64,000 nucleotides of DNA from Rostratula benghalensis. Lineage: Eukaryota > Chordata > Aves > Charadriiformes > Rostratulidae. Below are positions 22,501 through 34,539 of this stretch, piece by piece. The stretch spans positions 611,628-675,627 of the forward strand of contig VXAI01000246.1 of assembly GCA_013399305.1 (NCBI GenBank), given 5' to 3'. Position 1 is the stretch's first letter; every line of letters begins with the position of its first letter. Under the pieces are notes generated by a model, which was not told the origin of the DNA, did not search any database, and saw only the letters and a program-made list of their open reading frames with translations. The translations under genes and the position numbers were made by a program.

Positions 22501-23534
22501 CTTCATAGCATTAGCCATGACATCAGGTTTCCCTTGTTCTCACAGGGCTCAGCAGCTCCAGTTTTAATATAAAATCATTTTTTTTCTACAATTCGATTTA
22601 AAACAGTTTTAATGTAAAACAGTTCTAAAACCAGCTTACATAAATGAGGGCAGACCCATGTGGCTGCTCTTGTGCCGATTCAGGCTGGATGCCCCACGGG
22701 AGCCCTGGGCTGGGACCAGCCAAGGGCTGTCTGGGCTGGAGGGGTAATTAAATCCCCCATTCCCTGTGCACCTGGGGTCCCACCGCAGCCAAGCCGCCCT
22801 TTGTCCGGAGCCAGGGGGGTCCCAGGGGTGGCTGCAGGGGAGAGGACGGTGCAGGATGGATCCTGCCAGCAGAGCAGCCCTGGGCAGGTGGGTGGTGAGA
22901 AAGGCACAGCTCCTGCTCACACATTCCCTTCCCTCTACCTCTCACTCCTCCCGGGAAGGTGTGTGACGATGGTGGGGGACACAGAAGCTGCCAGCCCCGG
23001 TGTGACACACCATTGCCTGCTCAGTTTCTGTGGAGCTGAAGGCCATTGGGGGCAGTGGCAGCCGTGGTGCTGTGGGAAAGGGGGAGGCCAACCCCATCCT
23101 GCTCTGCAGAGAGGGGGGCCAGGCCACGAACGCTGCCATGGGCACCAGCTCACCCCAGTGCCACAGCCCCAGCACTGGATGGTCCCTGCCCTGAGTCCCA
23201 GCCTGCGGGGCTGCTCCTCCCTGTCCCTGCCCAGCTCTGCCTGCGGGCACTGGGGCTGCAGCAGCTCCAGCAGGACAGGGCAGGGCACATCTCTGCAGAG
23301 GAGTGGGACTTGGGGAGCTCTGAGGGCTTGCGGGGCACCTCAGGACTCTGCCCAGCTCTCTGTGTCAGCAAACACATTCACCATCTGCACAAACCGTACA
23401 GCACCATGAGAAGTAGAGAAGAAAAGCGTTTCATACATACTTCGTCTTTGCCTCTTGCCCTTCACCACTTTGCTGCTGCCTGTTAGATCCATCGAGCTTA
23501 GAAAAACCACCACCACAAACAGTCCAAGCTGCAT
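19379..23534 (-). CDS. RSPO1: RSPO1, R-spondin 1, five coding exons
   Basis: Coding exons 23441-23534, 21298-21489, 20872-21021, 20258-20446 and 19379-19536 join in phase to 783 nt (260 residues; human 263). The product is secreted. It bridges LGR4/5/6 and the E3 ligases RNF43/ZNRF3 to raise Wnt/beta-catenin signalling, and is best known for ovarian differentiation. Order: signal peptide (1 to about 20), a furin-like KGKRQRR (25-31), two Cys-rich furin repeats (about 32-95 and 96-145), TSP1 domain (about 147-208, WGPWGPC), and a Lys/Arg-rich heparin-binding tail. R66 and Q71 (RNF43/ZNRF3 contacts), F106 and F110 (LGR contacts) and the N137 glycosylation site (NGT) align with human numbering. 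The first in-frame ATG gives MQLGLFVVVV, with A at -3. It follows GNL2 on the same strand, as in human. Confidence 0.97.
20258..20446 (-). CDS. RSPO1: RSPO1 exon, thrombospondin type 1 domain
   Basis: Residues 146-208, [20 protein letters not shown] through VQKSQCPE. It holds the WxxWxxC core and the expected six cysteines. Donor gtgagc. Confidence 0.97.
20872..21021 (-). CDS. RSPO1: RSPO1 exon, furin repeat 2
   Basis: Residues 96-145, [20 protein letters not shown] through AANGTMECSSP. Acceptor ccccag, donor gtaagc after one base of Ala146. Confidence 0.97.
21083..21290 (-). mobile_element. CR1 retrotransposon fragment in an RSPO1 intron
   Basis: The plus strand shows the reverse complement of a CR1 3' region: gaatggtttgggttggaagg, then tccaacctggccttgaaccc, then cagcttctctgggcaacctg. 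The element is therefore in the minus (same-sense) orientation, 5'-truncated to about 208 bases. It ends about seven bases from the donor of the furin repeat 1 exon and fills about three quarters of that 276-base intron. Confidence 0.9.
21298..21489 (-). CDS. RSPO1: RSPO1 exon, furin repeat 1
   Basis: Residues 32-95, CARGCDLCSEFNGCLRCSPK then LFILLERNDIRQIG, ending NTDMNKCI plus one base. Donor gtgagt. Confidence 0.97.
21490..23440. other. RSPO1 intron after the signal-peptide exon
   Basis: 1951 bases. An AT-rich island at about 21880-22125 stands out from GC-rich surroundings and is a candidate regulatory element; a second AT-rich tract lies at 22560-22645. No repeat family is recognised. 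Confidence 0.55.
23441..23534 (-). CDS. RSPO1: RSPO1 first coding exon (signal peptide)
   Basis: Residues 1-31 plus one base of Ile32: a hydrophobic MQLGLFVVVVFLSSM, then GKRQRR. Donor gtatgt at 23440. Confidence 0.95.
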
Positions 23535-23839
23535 AGTAACTCTCCAGCGCTGCAGCCCCTCCGTCGCAGGGTGGTTCGGAGGAGCCTGCTCCACAGCTGG
23601 GGATCTCTGCTGCTGCTGCTGCTAAAACGTCTCAGGCGGGATCAGAGCCGAGAGTCTGTGCACGAAGCCTGGTACGGGACCATATCCACAAACTACCTCA
23701 GCAACAGCCAGCTTAGGTAGCAGGTAACATGGCTCTGCCTTCATCCCCGTGAGGAGCGCAGGAGCTTGGCTCTAGTCCCATCTGGGGGCTCTGGCAGCGA
23801 GCGTTAGCTGCTGGCAGCTTCCAAGTGTGCTCGCAGGAA
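23535..23839 (-). other. Probable RSPO1 5' UTR part of the first coding exon
   Basis: On the minus strand a pyrimidine tract (ctcttctcctcttccc) ending ttgcag, with a branch-like cttaatc, gives a strong acceptor; the exon would begin at 23839. The leader carries short upstream ATGs and a CAG/CTG triplet run (23607-23623). The donor exon must lie further right. Confidence 0.6.
23607..23623. repeat. Triplet repeat in the RSPO1 leader
   Basis: Five CTG units on the plus strand, read as AGC/CAG in the RSPO1 transcript, about 75 bases above the start codon. Confidence 0.88.
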
Positions 23840-24130
23840 CTGCAAGGGAAGAGGAGAAGAGATTAAGTCGCCGGTCGGCATCCCCGCTGCAACGCCTGGG
23901 CTCGGGGCGGCGGTGGCCGAGCACGGAGGCCACGGGGCGAACTGGGGGAGCGGCACGCGGGAGGTGCAGGCAGAGAGCAGGTCGCCCTCCGACCCCATCC
24001 ACCGGGCGCTCTGAGGCTTAGGAAGGGTCAGCACACACCGAAATGCCTATAAGGCAGCTGTGCCATCTGCCGATGCTGCGTATGGGTATAGCTGTAACGT
24101 GTTTAAAATAGTGCCAGTCCCCCTCGGCCG
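23840..24130. promoter_or_regulatory. CpG-rich block upstream of RSPO1, possible proximal promoter
   Basis: GC- and CpG-dense at 23866-24012. On the minus strand TTATAGG (about 24047-24053) and an AT-rich CTATTTTAAAC (about 24098-24108) lie just upstream. It could be a proximal promoter or part of the last 5' intron; the strong acceptor at 23839 favours more distant first exons. Confidence 0.35.
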
Positions 24131-27100
24131 CCCCTCCACGAGTAGCAGATGGCCTCTGCGGGCTGCCAAGCACACAAGATGTTTCCCATCAAGTGGGCAC
24201 CTCTGGGGCTGGTAGTGGAGCCGAGCCGAAAGCGAGCCTGCAGCCCCAAGCTGGAGACAGGGCTGTCTGGGGACGGGGCGGGATCGTCCCAGGAGCTGCC
24301 CAAAATGCCGCGTTTCTGCTCGGAGAGAATTTCCAAACCTCCCAGCTCCCGTTGCCCCGGGGCGGCAGGGCAGGGTCAGCGCTGCCAGCGTGGGGCAGGG
24401 GCAGCGCCGAGCGGGGCTGAGCGCAGGAGTTGCCGCTGCCCAGGGCGCACCGGCTCTGTCGTGGCTCTGCCAGTGGAGGAAACCTGGCGCTGGGCAGCAA
24501 GCCTGGCTCCAAATGCCACACTGCCCGTGCCAGGCAGTGCTGGTGAGTGCCCAAGGGACATGGCAGGACAGGGCCATGAGATGGCCATGCCGGGAGGAGA
24601 CGGCAGCACCCAGAGCTCTGGGCACTGCCTGGCAGGGCCATGCTCTTCTCTCTGCAGCTGGCAGAGCCAAGCCCAGGCAGTGGCTGCCGTTGTGCGGGAA
24701 TAAAGGCGACAACATTCACTCCGTGCGGTCAGATGAAACAGAAAATGGGTTTAATCCCTTCATAATAACTGCACGATCACCGATGACCCAAATGGCTGCA
24801 GCAACGGAGCTGGAACGAAGCCTGGCTGCAGCCCGTGTGCTGCCTGCGGGATGGACACGGGCCCCAGGCTGCCAGCCCCCCTCCCGTGCCCACCGTGGGG
24901 TAGGGGTCCTGCTGGGGGGCTCCCCTGCCCCAGCCCAGGGTTAGGGTGGTTACAGCTCCTGCAGGCAGAGGGCTGTCCCCAGCAGTGGGATGGCAATGTC
25001 CCCTGGGTACCGCTGTGTCTTGTGGCAGCGTGTGCCCCAACGCTGAGGTGTGTCCTGGAGCGGGCACCTCATGGCAGCTGTGACCCACATGTGCCAGCGA
25101 GGCCCGGAGGCCATCAGGGGCTGCCGAGCTCTGCCATCGTCCTCCTGCCCCCGATGGCTTTGAACTTTTCACCGTGTCCCTGCCGCGACTCTGCCGGGGC
25201 AGGAGCAGAGCGCTCCCCATGTGCTTGTCGTTACAGCCCACAGCTCATCCACAGGATTTTCAAATAAATAATTAGTCGCTTGTGTAAACACCGACTTGTT
25301 CTGCACTTCCAAGCCTGTTTGCTGCAAGCTGCTTTATAAACACTGTCAAGTGCCTAAGCTGGGCTGGTGGAGTGTTTAGCAGAGCGGAGAGATGCGTGGA
25401 GAGGGGATCCCACCCCAGCCCCCCAACCGCCTCCCCCACCGCACTGACACGCAGGGACCCGGGCACGGCGTGGGGGCAAGGAGGGACAGACGGAATGGCA
25501 CAGCCAGAGGGCCCCGGGGACAACGCTGAGCAGGGCAGCATCAGTCCAAACTCTCCCCAAATTAGTGCTGAGCGGGAGGGAGGGGGGCGCGGTGCCACCA
25601 CCCGGCTCTGGCTGCCCCCTGTGTTTAATTAGGGCGGGTTTGCAGGTGAAGTGTGTGCTCAGGGGGAGAACACGCTGAACCCGCGTCCTGCGGTGTTTAC
25701 ACAACAGCGCTCGCAGTTTGGGCACAGCCCCCTGGGAGCGGGGACAGCAGCAGGGATATTCCTGGGGAGCAAATCCAGCCCCAGCCTGCCAAGAGCCAGC
25801 GTGAAGCCTGTGCCACCGCCGCATACCCCACCTCTCAGGGGTCGTTCAGCGCCAGGGCAGGGAAGCGCCGCGGGAAGCCTTGAGGCCACGAGCACAAACC
25901 AGATGAGCGCACACTTTTTCCTCCTTATTTCCTTGCTTTCTAGCCCAAAGAGAGCCTGGTCCTTGGCCACAGCTGCTCACTCGGCACAGAAAAGCTACTG
26001 GCATTGTGGATGCTGGAAAAGGCAGCGCCAAGGCGGGTCACTGGCACGGTCCCCACGTCTGAGAACCTCCCCACAAGCACGGTGTCTGCGGTGTGCCCAC
26101 TGGCAGCGGCTGCAGCACAAGGGCCAGGCTTCCAGCTCTTCCCACCCTCACCTCCGGACACAAATTATGATTCTTTCTGCTATTGCCACCATCAGTCAAG
26201 CTCAGGTTGCTGCAAACAATTCCCAGTCTAAACATTAGCAGGATTTATGCCATTATCCCATCGACAGCAAGAATTTGGGGTAACCTGAATTGCTCTGAAT
26301 TCATTTATGGAGAGACCTGGCCCCTGCATCTGAGATGACAGTAAGCCTTGTTTGCAATTCAATCAGGATAAATTGGTCCTTGGGAGCTCCAATACAAACC
26401 AGAAAATGTAAACCATCCAGATAATTTACCATTAGTCCTCCTACACACAAGGTGAGAATGACCAACATTATATCCCTGGGATATTCGAGACCTAATCCAC
26501 AATAACTAAATTGCTGATATATTGCCTCTCGCTGAATGTATCAGGCTATCCCTAATGTAAACGGGCTCTCCAAAGGTTTACTGAGTCTGGGAGAGAAGGA
26601 CCAGATGCTTGTGCAAGGCTTGGAGGCAGGACAAAGTCCGATTACAGCAGCAGCAGTAATGAACCCCCAGGGACTGCCCGCTCGGCTGCCAACCGCCGGC
26701 TGGACATCAGCTGTGAGTGCGGGGGAATTGGGGTTTCCAGGTCCTGGAGCTGGATAATTTGAGTTTCCCCTTGGCAGCCTGTTCAGGGGGTGCAAATCCA
26801 CAAGGAGAACAGGTTTCAGAAACACCTTTGAATCACCATCTGGTTCCACATTCCGGAAGAGTCGTGGTTTTGCAGGGTGAGTTCACCTGGTTTTGTTTGT
26901 TCCCAGCAGACTCCCAGCTCTGCGTCTGGCAGGCTTGGGGACAAGGGACAGCACCCAGGACACATTGCCCTGAGCGCTTCCTGGCCCAGGGCAGGCAGAG
27001 TCTGGCCGTGGGGAGGCTCCAAGGAGCCAGCTCCATGCTGGGAGGCTTGGGAGCCAGCTCTGTGCTGCCAGCAGAGTCCCCAAACTGCCTTCCTGTGAAC

Positions 27101-30100
27101 TTTCAACGAGCCCATCAAATAACAATAGCAGTGGCAGGATATCAGAGGCACCGGGAGGGGTGCAGGAGGAGGAAGAAGAGGAGGAGGAGGAAAGGGCTGC
27201 AAGGAAGAGCAGGGTCATGTGCGAGGATGGAGACCATGGGGCATGTGGTGGTTGTCACTCCTGGCACAGTGAGCTGCTGCACAGTGTCTGAGCTGGGCCA
27301 CAGGGGGATGAATCCCAGCAGGTACTGGAGGGGAGATAGAGGAGACTGCGCAGGGGCAGGAGGAGACATGGTCCTGCAGACCAGCACCGGGATCAGCCCT
27401 TCTGTCCCACCACAGCCCCCGGGGCAGTGTCACGTAGCAGCAGGATGGGGTGACACTGGCACGGCACCCTGCACCCCACATCAGCAGGCAGTGCTGCCAC
27501 CATGACCCCCCGCACCCTCCCCAGCCTAGCCCTGCCCCGAGAGCAGCGAGCTGCTCCTCCAGCGCGGCGGAACCCTCAGCAGACAGGACAGAGCCAGCAG
27601 GAGAGGAGCCATCCCTCAAACAAGCAGAAGCCCACACAGGCGTTTATCTCGCTGCGTGCCTTGCCCTCCCTTGGCAAAAGGCTCTGGCAAGCAAAGCTTC
27701 CCCAAGCCATCTGAGGCTGGCAGCCCCAGGTGTGGCTCCCCGGCCCCGGCGAGGGAGCAGAGCACACACCTTCCCCCGCTCCCCCGACGCCTGCCAGGAG
27801 ACGCGGGTGTCAGGAACCAGCCCCGGGGAGGTGAGTGAGGAGCGGGAACCTCATCCCGGCACGGGCACGGGCTATCACCAGAGCTGACCTCGGCGGGCAG
27901 CTCTCTGGGGAAGTCTCTCCTCGCCCGCTCTCTTTCTGAGAGGCGTTTTCCCGGAGGCAGTGACAGCGCTAACGCTGTGCCAGGAGTGCGTGAAACCCTC
28001 CATGGCAGAAGGTGCCACGCTCGGGGGGGTGCTCGGTCATCGCCACTGCCACAGGGTGTCTCACGTGCCTCCAGCCAGCAAACATCCCCGCACAGGCACG
28101 TGCAGGGCCACTTTGTTCTCCTTAATCCCCGAGGCAATAAAAGAAGGCTGCATTAAGTCAAATTTCCGAACCAGAAGGTCCTCATTTGATATTATACACA
28201 AGTACCAAGTTCTGCAAAATCCCTAACCCATAAACTTCACTGAAAAAAAAAAAAAAAAATAATAAAAGCCAATCTGGCAGCGGAGTTCTCCGCAGCATTG
28301 TTGAGGTCTGACTCCTTCCACCAGCTCCTGCACTGCATTCCCCGGATCTGCGGAGCCGTGCTGTGACCCACTAATGGGGAATATGCCGAGGAGAGGCTCC
28401 TGCCTGCGGCCACCCCTCTGCCCCAGCCTGGCGGCGGGGAGTCGCTCCGGGCTCTGCCACAGCAGCCCCTCGGCCCCCCCTGCCTGCTCCAGCCCCCAGC
28501 TCCGCTCAGCCACAGCTCCTCACCCTCCTCCTGCCGTGCCCAGCACAGTAGCTGCTCCGAGTAATGCTGCCATTAATAGTGCCACAGGCCTCTCCCCGGG
28601 AGCGCTTGTGCTTCAGCACTGTAAAACATCAGGAAATTTTTTTTACTGGGGGATTTCCATTACTCTCTCACTGGCGCAGAGCGGCGGCACGTTGGTCTGG
28701 AGGAGGAAGGAGCGGAGAAGCAGCCGGCTTGCAGGCTTCCCTGCGTGCTGCTTCTCCACAAAAGCCGAGCAGCATCCGAAGGTTGCACCGGAGTCGTCCC
28801 AGCAGGCACAGCTCCGGTGCTGCAGGCCGGGAAGCTGCCCAGGGGTTTAGCTGCAGGCACTGAAAATCAAACCTAGTTCTACTTGGTACAACTTTCTGCA
28901 GGTTTAAGCTTTCCTAGGGTTCAATAGCTCACCCACGGAATGCCAGCCAGGGACAAAATGCGCTACGGCAGCAGCGACCAAAGCAAATTGCAGACCAGGA
29001 GTTGCAAAACAGTCCATTTCAGAGCAACACAGACCAGAGCACTGAAAACCTCGCTTTTCCATCAAAAGGGCTCCTTCAGCAACCCTAAGGGCCCTATTGC
29101 CACGCAGCAACGTGCTCAGCAGGTTCCCAGGAGAGCAGACACATACCACTGTAGCACAGAGCCCCCAGAGACCCTGAGAGTGCCAGGAGCAAGGAGGGGT
29201 AATACAAAACGGTGTTGGAAGCCCAGCCAGGACGTGCTGCTGAGGCTCTTGTCCTGCACCACTTTGCACCCTTTCAGGTCAATACCCAGTTCCCCTCTTA
29301 TTTTGGTGTAAATGTGTCCAAACAGCAACCTTCCACAGCTGACCCTAAATGCACACTTTTTAAAAGCAAGTTTCCAGGGCTTACAGGAGCCACTGGGTTA
29401 ATCAGCTTCTCCAAGCAAAAGCAGAGACAGAGCCCAGGGTAAAGCCCCTAAACAGCACCTGGGGCTTTCTGCCTGGCCATGTGCAAAGGAAGCATCTGCC
29501 AAGTGTGAGCGTCCTGCAGGGATTCCCAGTGCACTGGCTCTGCCGCCGAAATGTCACTGCCTGGGAAGCCTGAACCCTGCAGAGCCAGGAGCAGCACGGA
29601 TTTAGCAGCAGCAGCAAACACAACTGGGAACAACAAGCAGCAGGCTCAGCTTTGGGCACAGGGCAGGGCGGTGGGAGGGAGATGGCAGCACAGCCTGAGC
29701 TCTCCCAGACCTGGTGCAAGCACGTGTGAGTTCTGCCTCTCTGAGGGGTGACAGCAACTGGCACTGCTGGGACCATGAAACCTCTGCAGAGCCTGGATTG
29801 CTCAGGGTGGTGGTTTGTGATGGAGGACTGGCTGCACACCAGTGTGTGTGGAAGCTGCAGTCCCAGAGGATCATCCTCAGAGGCAGGTTGTTGGTGGGTA
29901 AGGCTGGAAAGATGTCTCTGTGTTTGCCAAGGTCTCAGGCAAAGGTGGGCTCTTCTGTCCTTGGAGGAGATGAGAGATCCCCCTCCTGCAGCCCCGGGAA
30001 GGTGTCTCTGCCAGCCGGTTCCCATCTCTCTCAGCTCCATGGTCCCTGCTTTCCCACCCCGATACCACCCTGGGCTGACCTGGGCCCTAGTTCTGGCTTT

Positions 30101-31218
30101 CACTGCAGTCCCATGCACAGGCAGAGAGCTGCTCTGACAGCTCAAGTCTAGCTCGGGCAAAGGAAACTGGGGTTTATGCCTGTTCTGCCACTGCCTGCAC
30201 GGAGCAGCATGGCCAGCTTATTTTGGCTATGCTCAAGGGGGTCGCATCTGTGCCCCCATGGCCCCAGAGCGGGTACCCCTGCACCCCAGTTTGCTCCCCG
30301 TCATGTCCCTCAGGGTGGTGCTGCTGCTCTCACAGCAGCCGAGCCAGGGCTGGGGAGCTGATCCAGCTGAAATGAGTCTTTTTTCCAGGGTGGTTTCCAG
30401 GCATGCTGTGGTGCTGGCGTTCCCAGGCCCATGGTGCTGCCACCATCCTCCCACCCAGCCTCCGCAGCCCCGGCCCCGCAGCAGGGATGAAGGGATCAGG
30501 CAGTCAGGAGCTCACCTGCTGCTGCAGGGTCATGGATGGGCTTTGGCCAAAATCATTCAAACTGGAGAACACTTTGGGCAGGTGTTTCACCGCAAGTGCA
30601 AGGTCCCCACAGGATCTCAGCATAAACCTGGTCACCACAAACAGCATTGGATGCCCTGGCCCAAGTTCACAGACCTTCAGGTAAAAGGATTTTTTGCACT
30701 GGTACCTGCCAACTCCTGTGCAGGCTCCGTGCCTGCCATGCTCTGCAACCTTTGCTTCTGCTGGTATTAAGCTAATGTTAATGCCTTTTACTGCCAAACA
30801 CCCCTTCAAACCCAAGCCACATCACCTGAACACCCTCTCATCCGTCTTCAGGGCTGTTCAAGGGATGGCACAGCACACACCTGAGCCTACAAGACACCCC
30901 AGCAGTCCCGGGGTGACCATTCCCCAGTTGCCTGCACCTGTGTCCTGTGGCACCCCGGCTCAGTTGGCGCAGAGGACCAGGAGGACAGAGGCTGAAATAT
31001 CACCTGGACCCGAGCACTCGCCATGTCCCTGCCTGGCTGTGGGATCACGCTGCTGTGAGCCCCCAGCCCTCGCTGCCCCACAGGCAGCCCAGCAAAGATC
31101 CAGCAGCACTTCCCCTGCACATCAGCACGGGGTGTTAACCCGGACATCTAATTATTGCCATGATCGCTGTTAACCATTTCCCCACTGATCCCCCATCCGA
31201 AAACTCCAGGGAGTACGT
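24131..31218. other. Non-coding DNA upstream of RSPO1
   Basis: No coding exon recognised. AT-rich candidate conserved blocks lie at 25255-25345 (with a FOX-type GTAAACA) and 26155-26570. There is an AGG/AAG purine run at 27165-27192 and A17 at 28243-28259. The rest is GC-rich unique sequence. Confidence 0.6.
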
Positions 31219-31224
31219 ACTTAC

Positions 31225-31570
31225 CCCACGCTCTCCGGGTGCCTGCCATGCCCCCATGGGTGCCGTCCTCTGCGGGAGGCTGAGTTAAGCGCAGCCGGGA
31301 CAATATCGAGACAGCAACCCTCTTAACTACCTCGTCCCAGCTCTGGAAGTCGGTGGGGAAGCAGGCAGGGCAGTGCAGCCCGCTGTGAGGCACGCCGCGT
31401 CTGTGCCGGGGCCGGCGGGACCCTGGGGCTGGTCCAGTATCCGCAGCAAGCTCCAGCGAGCAGAAGGATATTGCCACTAGCTCTCCGTATCCCCCTGCCG
31501 GGTCTGGCAAGGTAAAAGGGTGGCAAGGGGACAGCACGCAGCAGCCCAGCTTCCCTGCCAAGCCCCACGC
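31225..31570 (-). other. Candidate untranslated first exon of RSPO1
   Basis: A CpG-containing GC-rich patch ends, on the minus strand, in a near-ideal donor (GGG|GTAAGTACG, intron bases 31224 downward). It could splice to the acceptor at 23839 over 7.4 kb. The 5' edge is not determined. Confidence 0.3.
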
Positions 31571-31739
31571 ACCTTGGGGGTGGGGGAGACGGGGATCCCA
31601 ACAGATCGTGCTGTGACTTCTCACAGCTTTCATTGTCTGAACTCATTATCCACATTGCACAAGGCAAACCCGCAAGTCGGATGCTGACAAGGCTTGCGTT
31701 CCTCATTAGCAGCCCGCATTGCAAAAGCTTCATCTAAAC

Positions 31740-32580
31740 AAACATGCAGTCTGAAACCCTTACCTCTGACTTGTCACTCCCTCATCACTGCTGAAAAGAC
31801 TCTACTGGTTTCTCAGTTTTAAAAGACTACAAGACCAACTAGAAAAATCCTCCGTTCCTCCAGAGAGAGTTACATGCACGCTTCTGTCAAAAAAAATGAA
31901 AAATATATTCATGGCGAATTCATGGAGCAGTCTGGTGCGTTTGGGTCTGGGGATTTTGTTCACTTGTTGTTTTTTTTTTAAAGCAGGTTTCTAACAGCTT
32001 CCCAGGTTTTGCGCAGAGAAACAAACCCTTCTGTGATGTGCAGGATTTCAGCTCGTAAAGATCGCCCAGGCTAGTTCATACTCCATCAGCCCACGCTGCT
32101 CCCTGCGTATGCAAAGCAGAAAGTATGTGATCATATCAGAGCAATTTGCACATTAATAAATCCTGGTCTCAGTGCCGTAGACTCCATCCCCATCCACCGG
32201 GTAGGGTTTTTTTTATTATTATTATTACCAGAGTATCCAGCTTTGTAAAGGCATCTAGTGCAAACTCCTGCATGAGGGAATTCCACCCCACTAGTTCCAC
32301 CTCCTAAGACAATATCCAGCCAAAATATTGTGACTGTTGCAAAACCCGGACTGGAGCTCCACAAAGGACCTTCCAGCGTTGCATCCAGAGCCAACGGGGT
32401 CTCAGTAAATTACTGCAGAGTGACACACCATCCACTTGTCTTTGTAGCCTTTTTTATTTATGACAGTTAATTCCGAGTTATTACTAACATTTCAGCGGTA
32501 ACTGGCATATGAAGTCATCAGCTGTCACAACTGCATCTGTTAATAAACATGTCAAATATTAAAAGCAGCTTATTATCCTC
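31740..32580. promoter_or_regulatory. AT-rich block, candidate conserved non-coding element
   Basis: A long AT-rich stretch in GC-rich surroundings, with a (TTA)n run at 32212-32228. The most element-like part is 32400-32580, dense in homeodomain- and SOX-like cores. No coding potential. Confidence 0.35.
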
Positions 32581-34500
32581 TGGAGGGGGGAAGGCACTAA
32601 GGCAAAGAGCTGGAAAGCCTGGATATTTTTCGATCTTTGGCTGTACAGCAGGAGGAAACGCTGACGCTCAGGAAGGCAGCGTGGCTGCAGGGAGGCTGCG
32701 CTGGGATACCTGCCCTGCATCTCACCTGCACAGCCCCAGACCTCTTCTCCCTGAGCTGTGTCAGCCTCCCTTCCCTCTTCTGCCTTAGCCAGGGCAGCCA
32801 GGAGGGGCACAGGATGGACCCCTGCTTCACCTGGGCACGGGGAGGAACGCTGAGGCTCAAGCACCTTCCCTGGGACCCACCGTGCCTGGTGAGCTCAGCA
32901 CCATCTGGCCTGGGCAGCACCCAGCAGCTCACCCCCGCCAGCCCTCTGTCACACCGTGCTGTTCCCACCTGGCCACACTTGGCAGCAGCCATCCCCATCC
33001 TTCTTGTCCCTGTGGAAGAGGCAGAAGGAGCCCGAGAGAGGTACAGAGGGCTCCAGCCCCTCATGTGCCCCCTGCGCTGGGGGCTGGAGTGGGGAGCTGT
33101 GATCCTGGGGCACACGGAGCCAGACGGGACCCGGTGCCAGTATCTCTGTGCAGGCTACAAACAGGAGCCAGGCTCTGCCTGCTTCCAGTCAGCTCCATGT
33201 AGCCACCACCAGCAGCAGGTCCCCACGTGTGGCTGACCCTTGTTCTCAGCTCTGGAGGGGCTGATGCAGTGCCTGTGGCCATGGGGCTCTGCTGAGAGCC
33301 CTGGTGCCCCAGTGGGTGGTCCCAGGGGCACGGCTGTGTCACAAGCCACCGGCCAGCCCCTTGGTGCACCATGCCCTGCAGACCCCAGCAGTCTCCTGGG
33401 GAAGGTTCCCTTATGTCTCCTGCTTCCCTCTGGTGCTTTGGAGAGCCCAGGGAAGTGTGAGGAGGTCCCATATTCCACCTTCACAGGGTCAGGGCTCACT
33501 CCCACCCGCAGGTGGGCTCAGCAGGACATGAGGGTGTGATGGGAGGGACAGCAATGTCTATCCATCCTCCCTGCCTTACCATTTAAGACCATCATCTTTA
33601 GTACACCAGGATGCAGTATGTCTTCTCCCTGCTTTGCTGAGCCACTCATGCTCTCAGCCTCTGCAGCTGGGCAGAAGGCTGCTGCTTCTTCACATTCACC
33701 TTCCCTCTCTCAGGAAACCCGGACTTGCCCCTCTCTAAGCTTTTCCTTGTCCCAGTTGCCCCTGGCTTTCTCTGGCTGAAGGTAATTTGCAGGCTGTGCT
33801 TTTTGAGGAGTGCTGCAAAAATCAATGTCAATATTTTCCAAACTCTCCACAGGAAGGTTATTCATCCATTACACAAGGCAGTCTCCTTGAAGCCCAAACC
33901 AGTGGCCTGCAATGGTCTGGAGTCAGGGAACTGCAGAGGCAGATGCATTGCATGCTCCATCTTTGCCTTCCCCTTTTGTGCATCAATTCTCCAACCATCC
34001 CAACACCTTGCAGTATTCATTGTAGGTGTAAGATCCACTTGAGCAGATGCCATAATTCTTCTGTAATGAGCAAAATTCTGTCTTGGCTTCCAGGTGTTTC
34101 TGGGGACATCACAAGGAACGTGCTGATGGGTGAGAGGCCTGTGCCAGGCAGCGTGACTCACCCTGCCGTGCTTAGCAAAAGTCTTGAAGCAACAAGGAGC
34201 AGCATTAGCTTCACTCGATCCTCCCCAAGCTTGCAGGGCTCCCAGCTGGAAGCTGGAGGGCACAGGCTCTTCCAAAGTTTGTGATGGTCGCTCATGAATC
34301 CCCACCTGGGTCTCTCACTGGGGGTCAGGGCAGGTCTCCTTTGATACCCCACTGCCCACAAGCCACCACTGAAGATGGGTCTCAGCATCCCCAGCAGTCG
34401 CTGGCACGAGCCCTGGAGCTCTCTGTGGGACTTGGTACAGCAGCCTTGAGGAAGAGGAGGGTGAGGGTATGGGATGGGACATGGAACAGCCCTCAGAGGC
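32581..34500. other. GC-rich non-coding stretch
   Basis: Mostly GC-rich unique DNA with no recognised gene or repeat; 33780-34080 is less GC-rich. Confidence 0.5.
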
Positions 34501-34539
34501 ACTGATGCTTGAAGAGTCCCATGGATCTGTGTTTTTCAC

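Noticed and set aside
23535..23594. Upstream extension of RSPO1 in the same frame
   Set aside because: It has no ATG (it begins at GTG), and the hydrophobic signal peptide starts at the ATG at 23534.
26717..27505. A 262-codon plus-strand frame in the gene desert
   Set aside because: No domain is recognisable, and the frame runs through an AGG-type simple repeat. Other long frames at 41187-42071, 47072-47860 and 48751-49802 were rejected on the same grounds.
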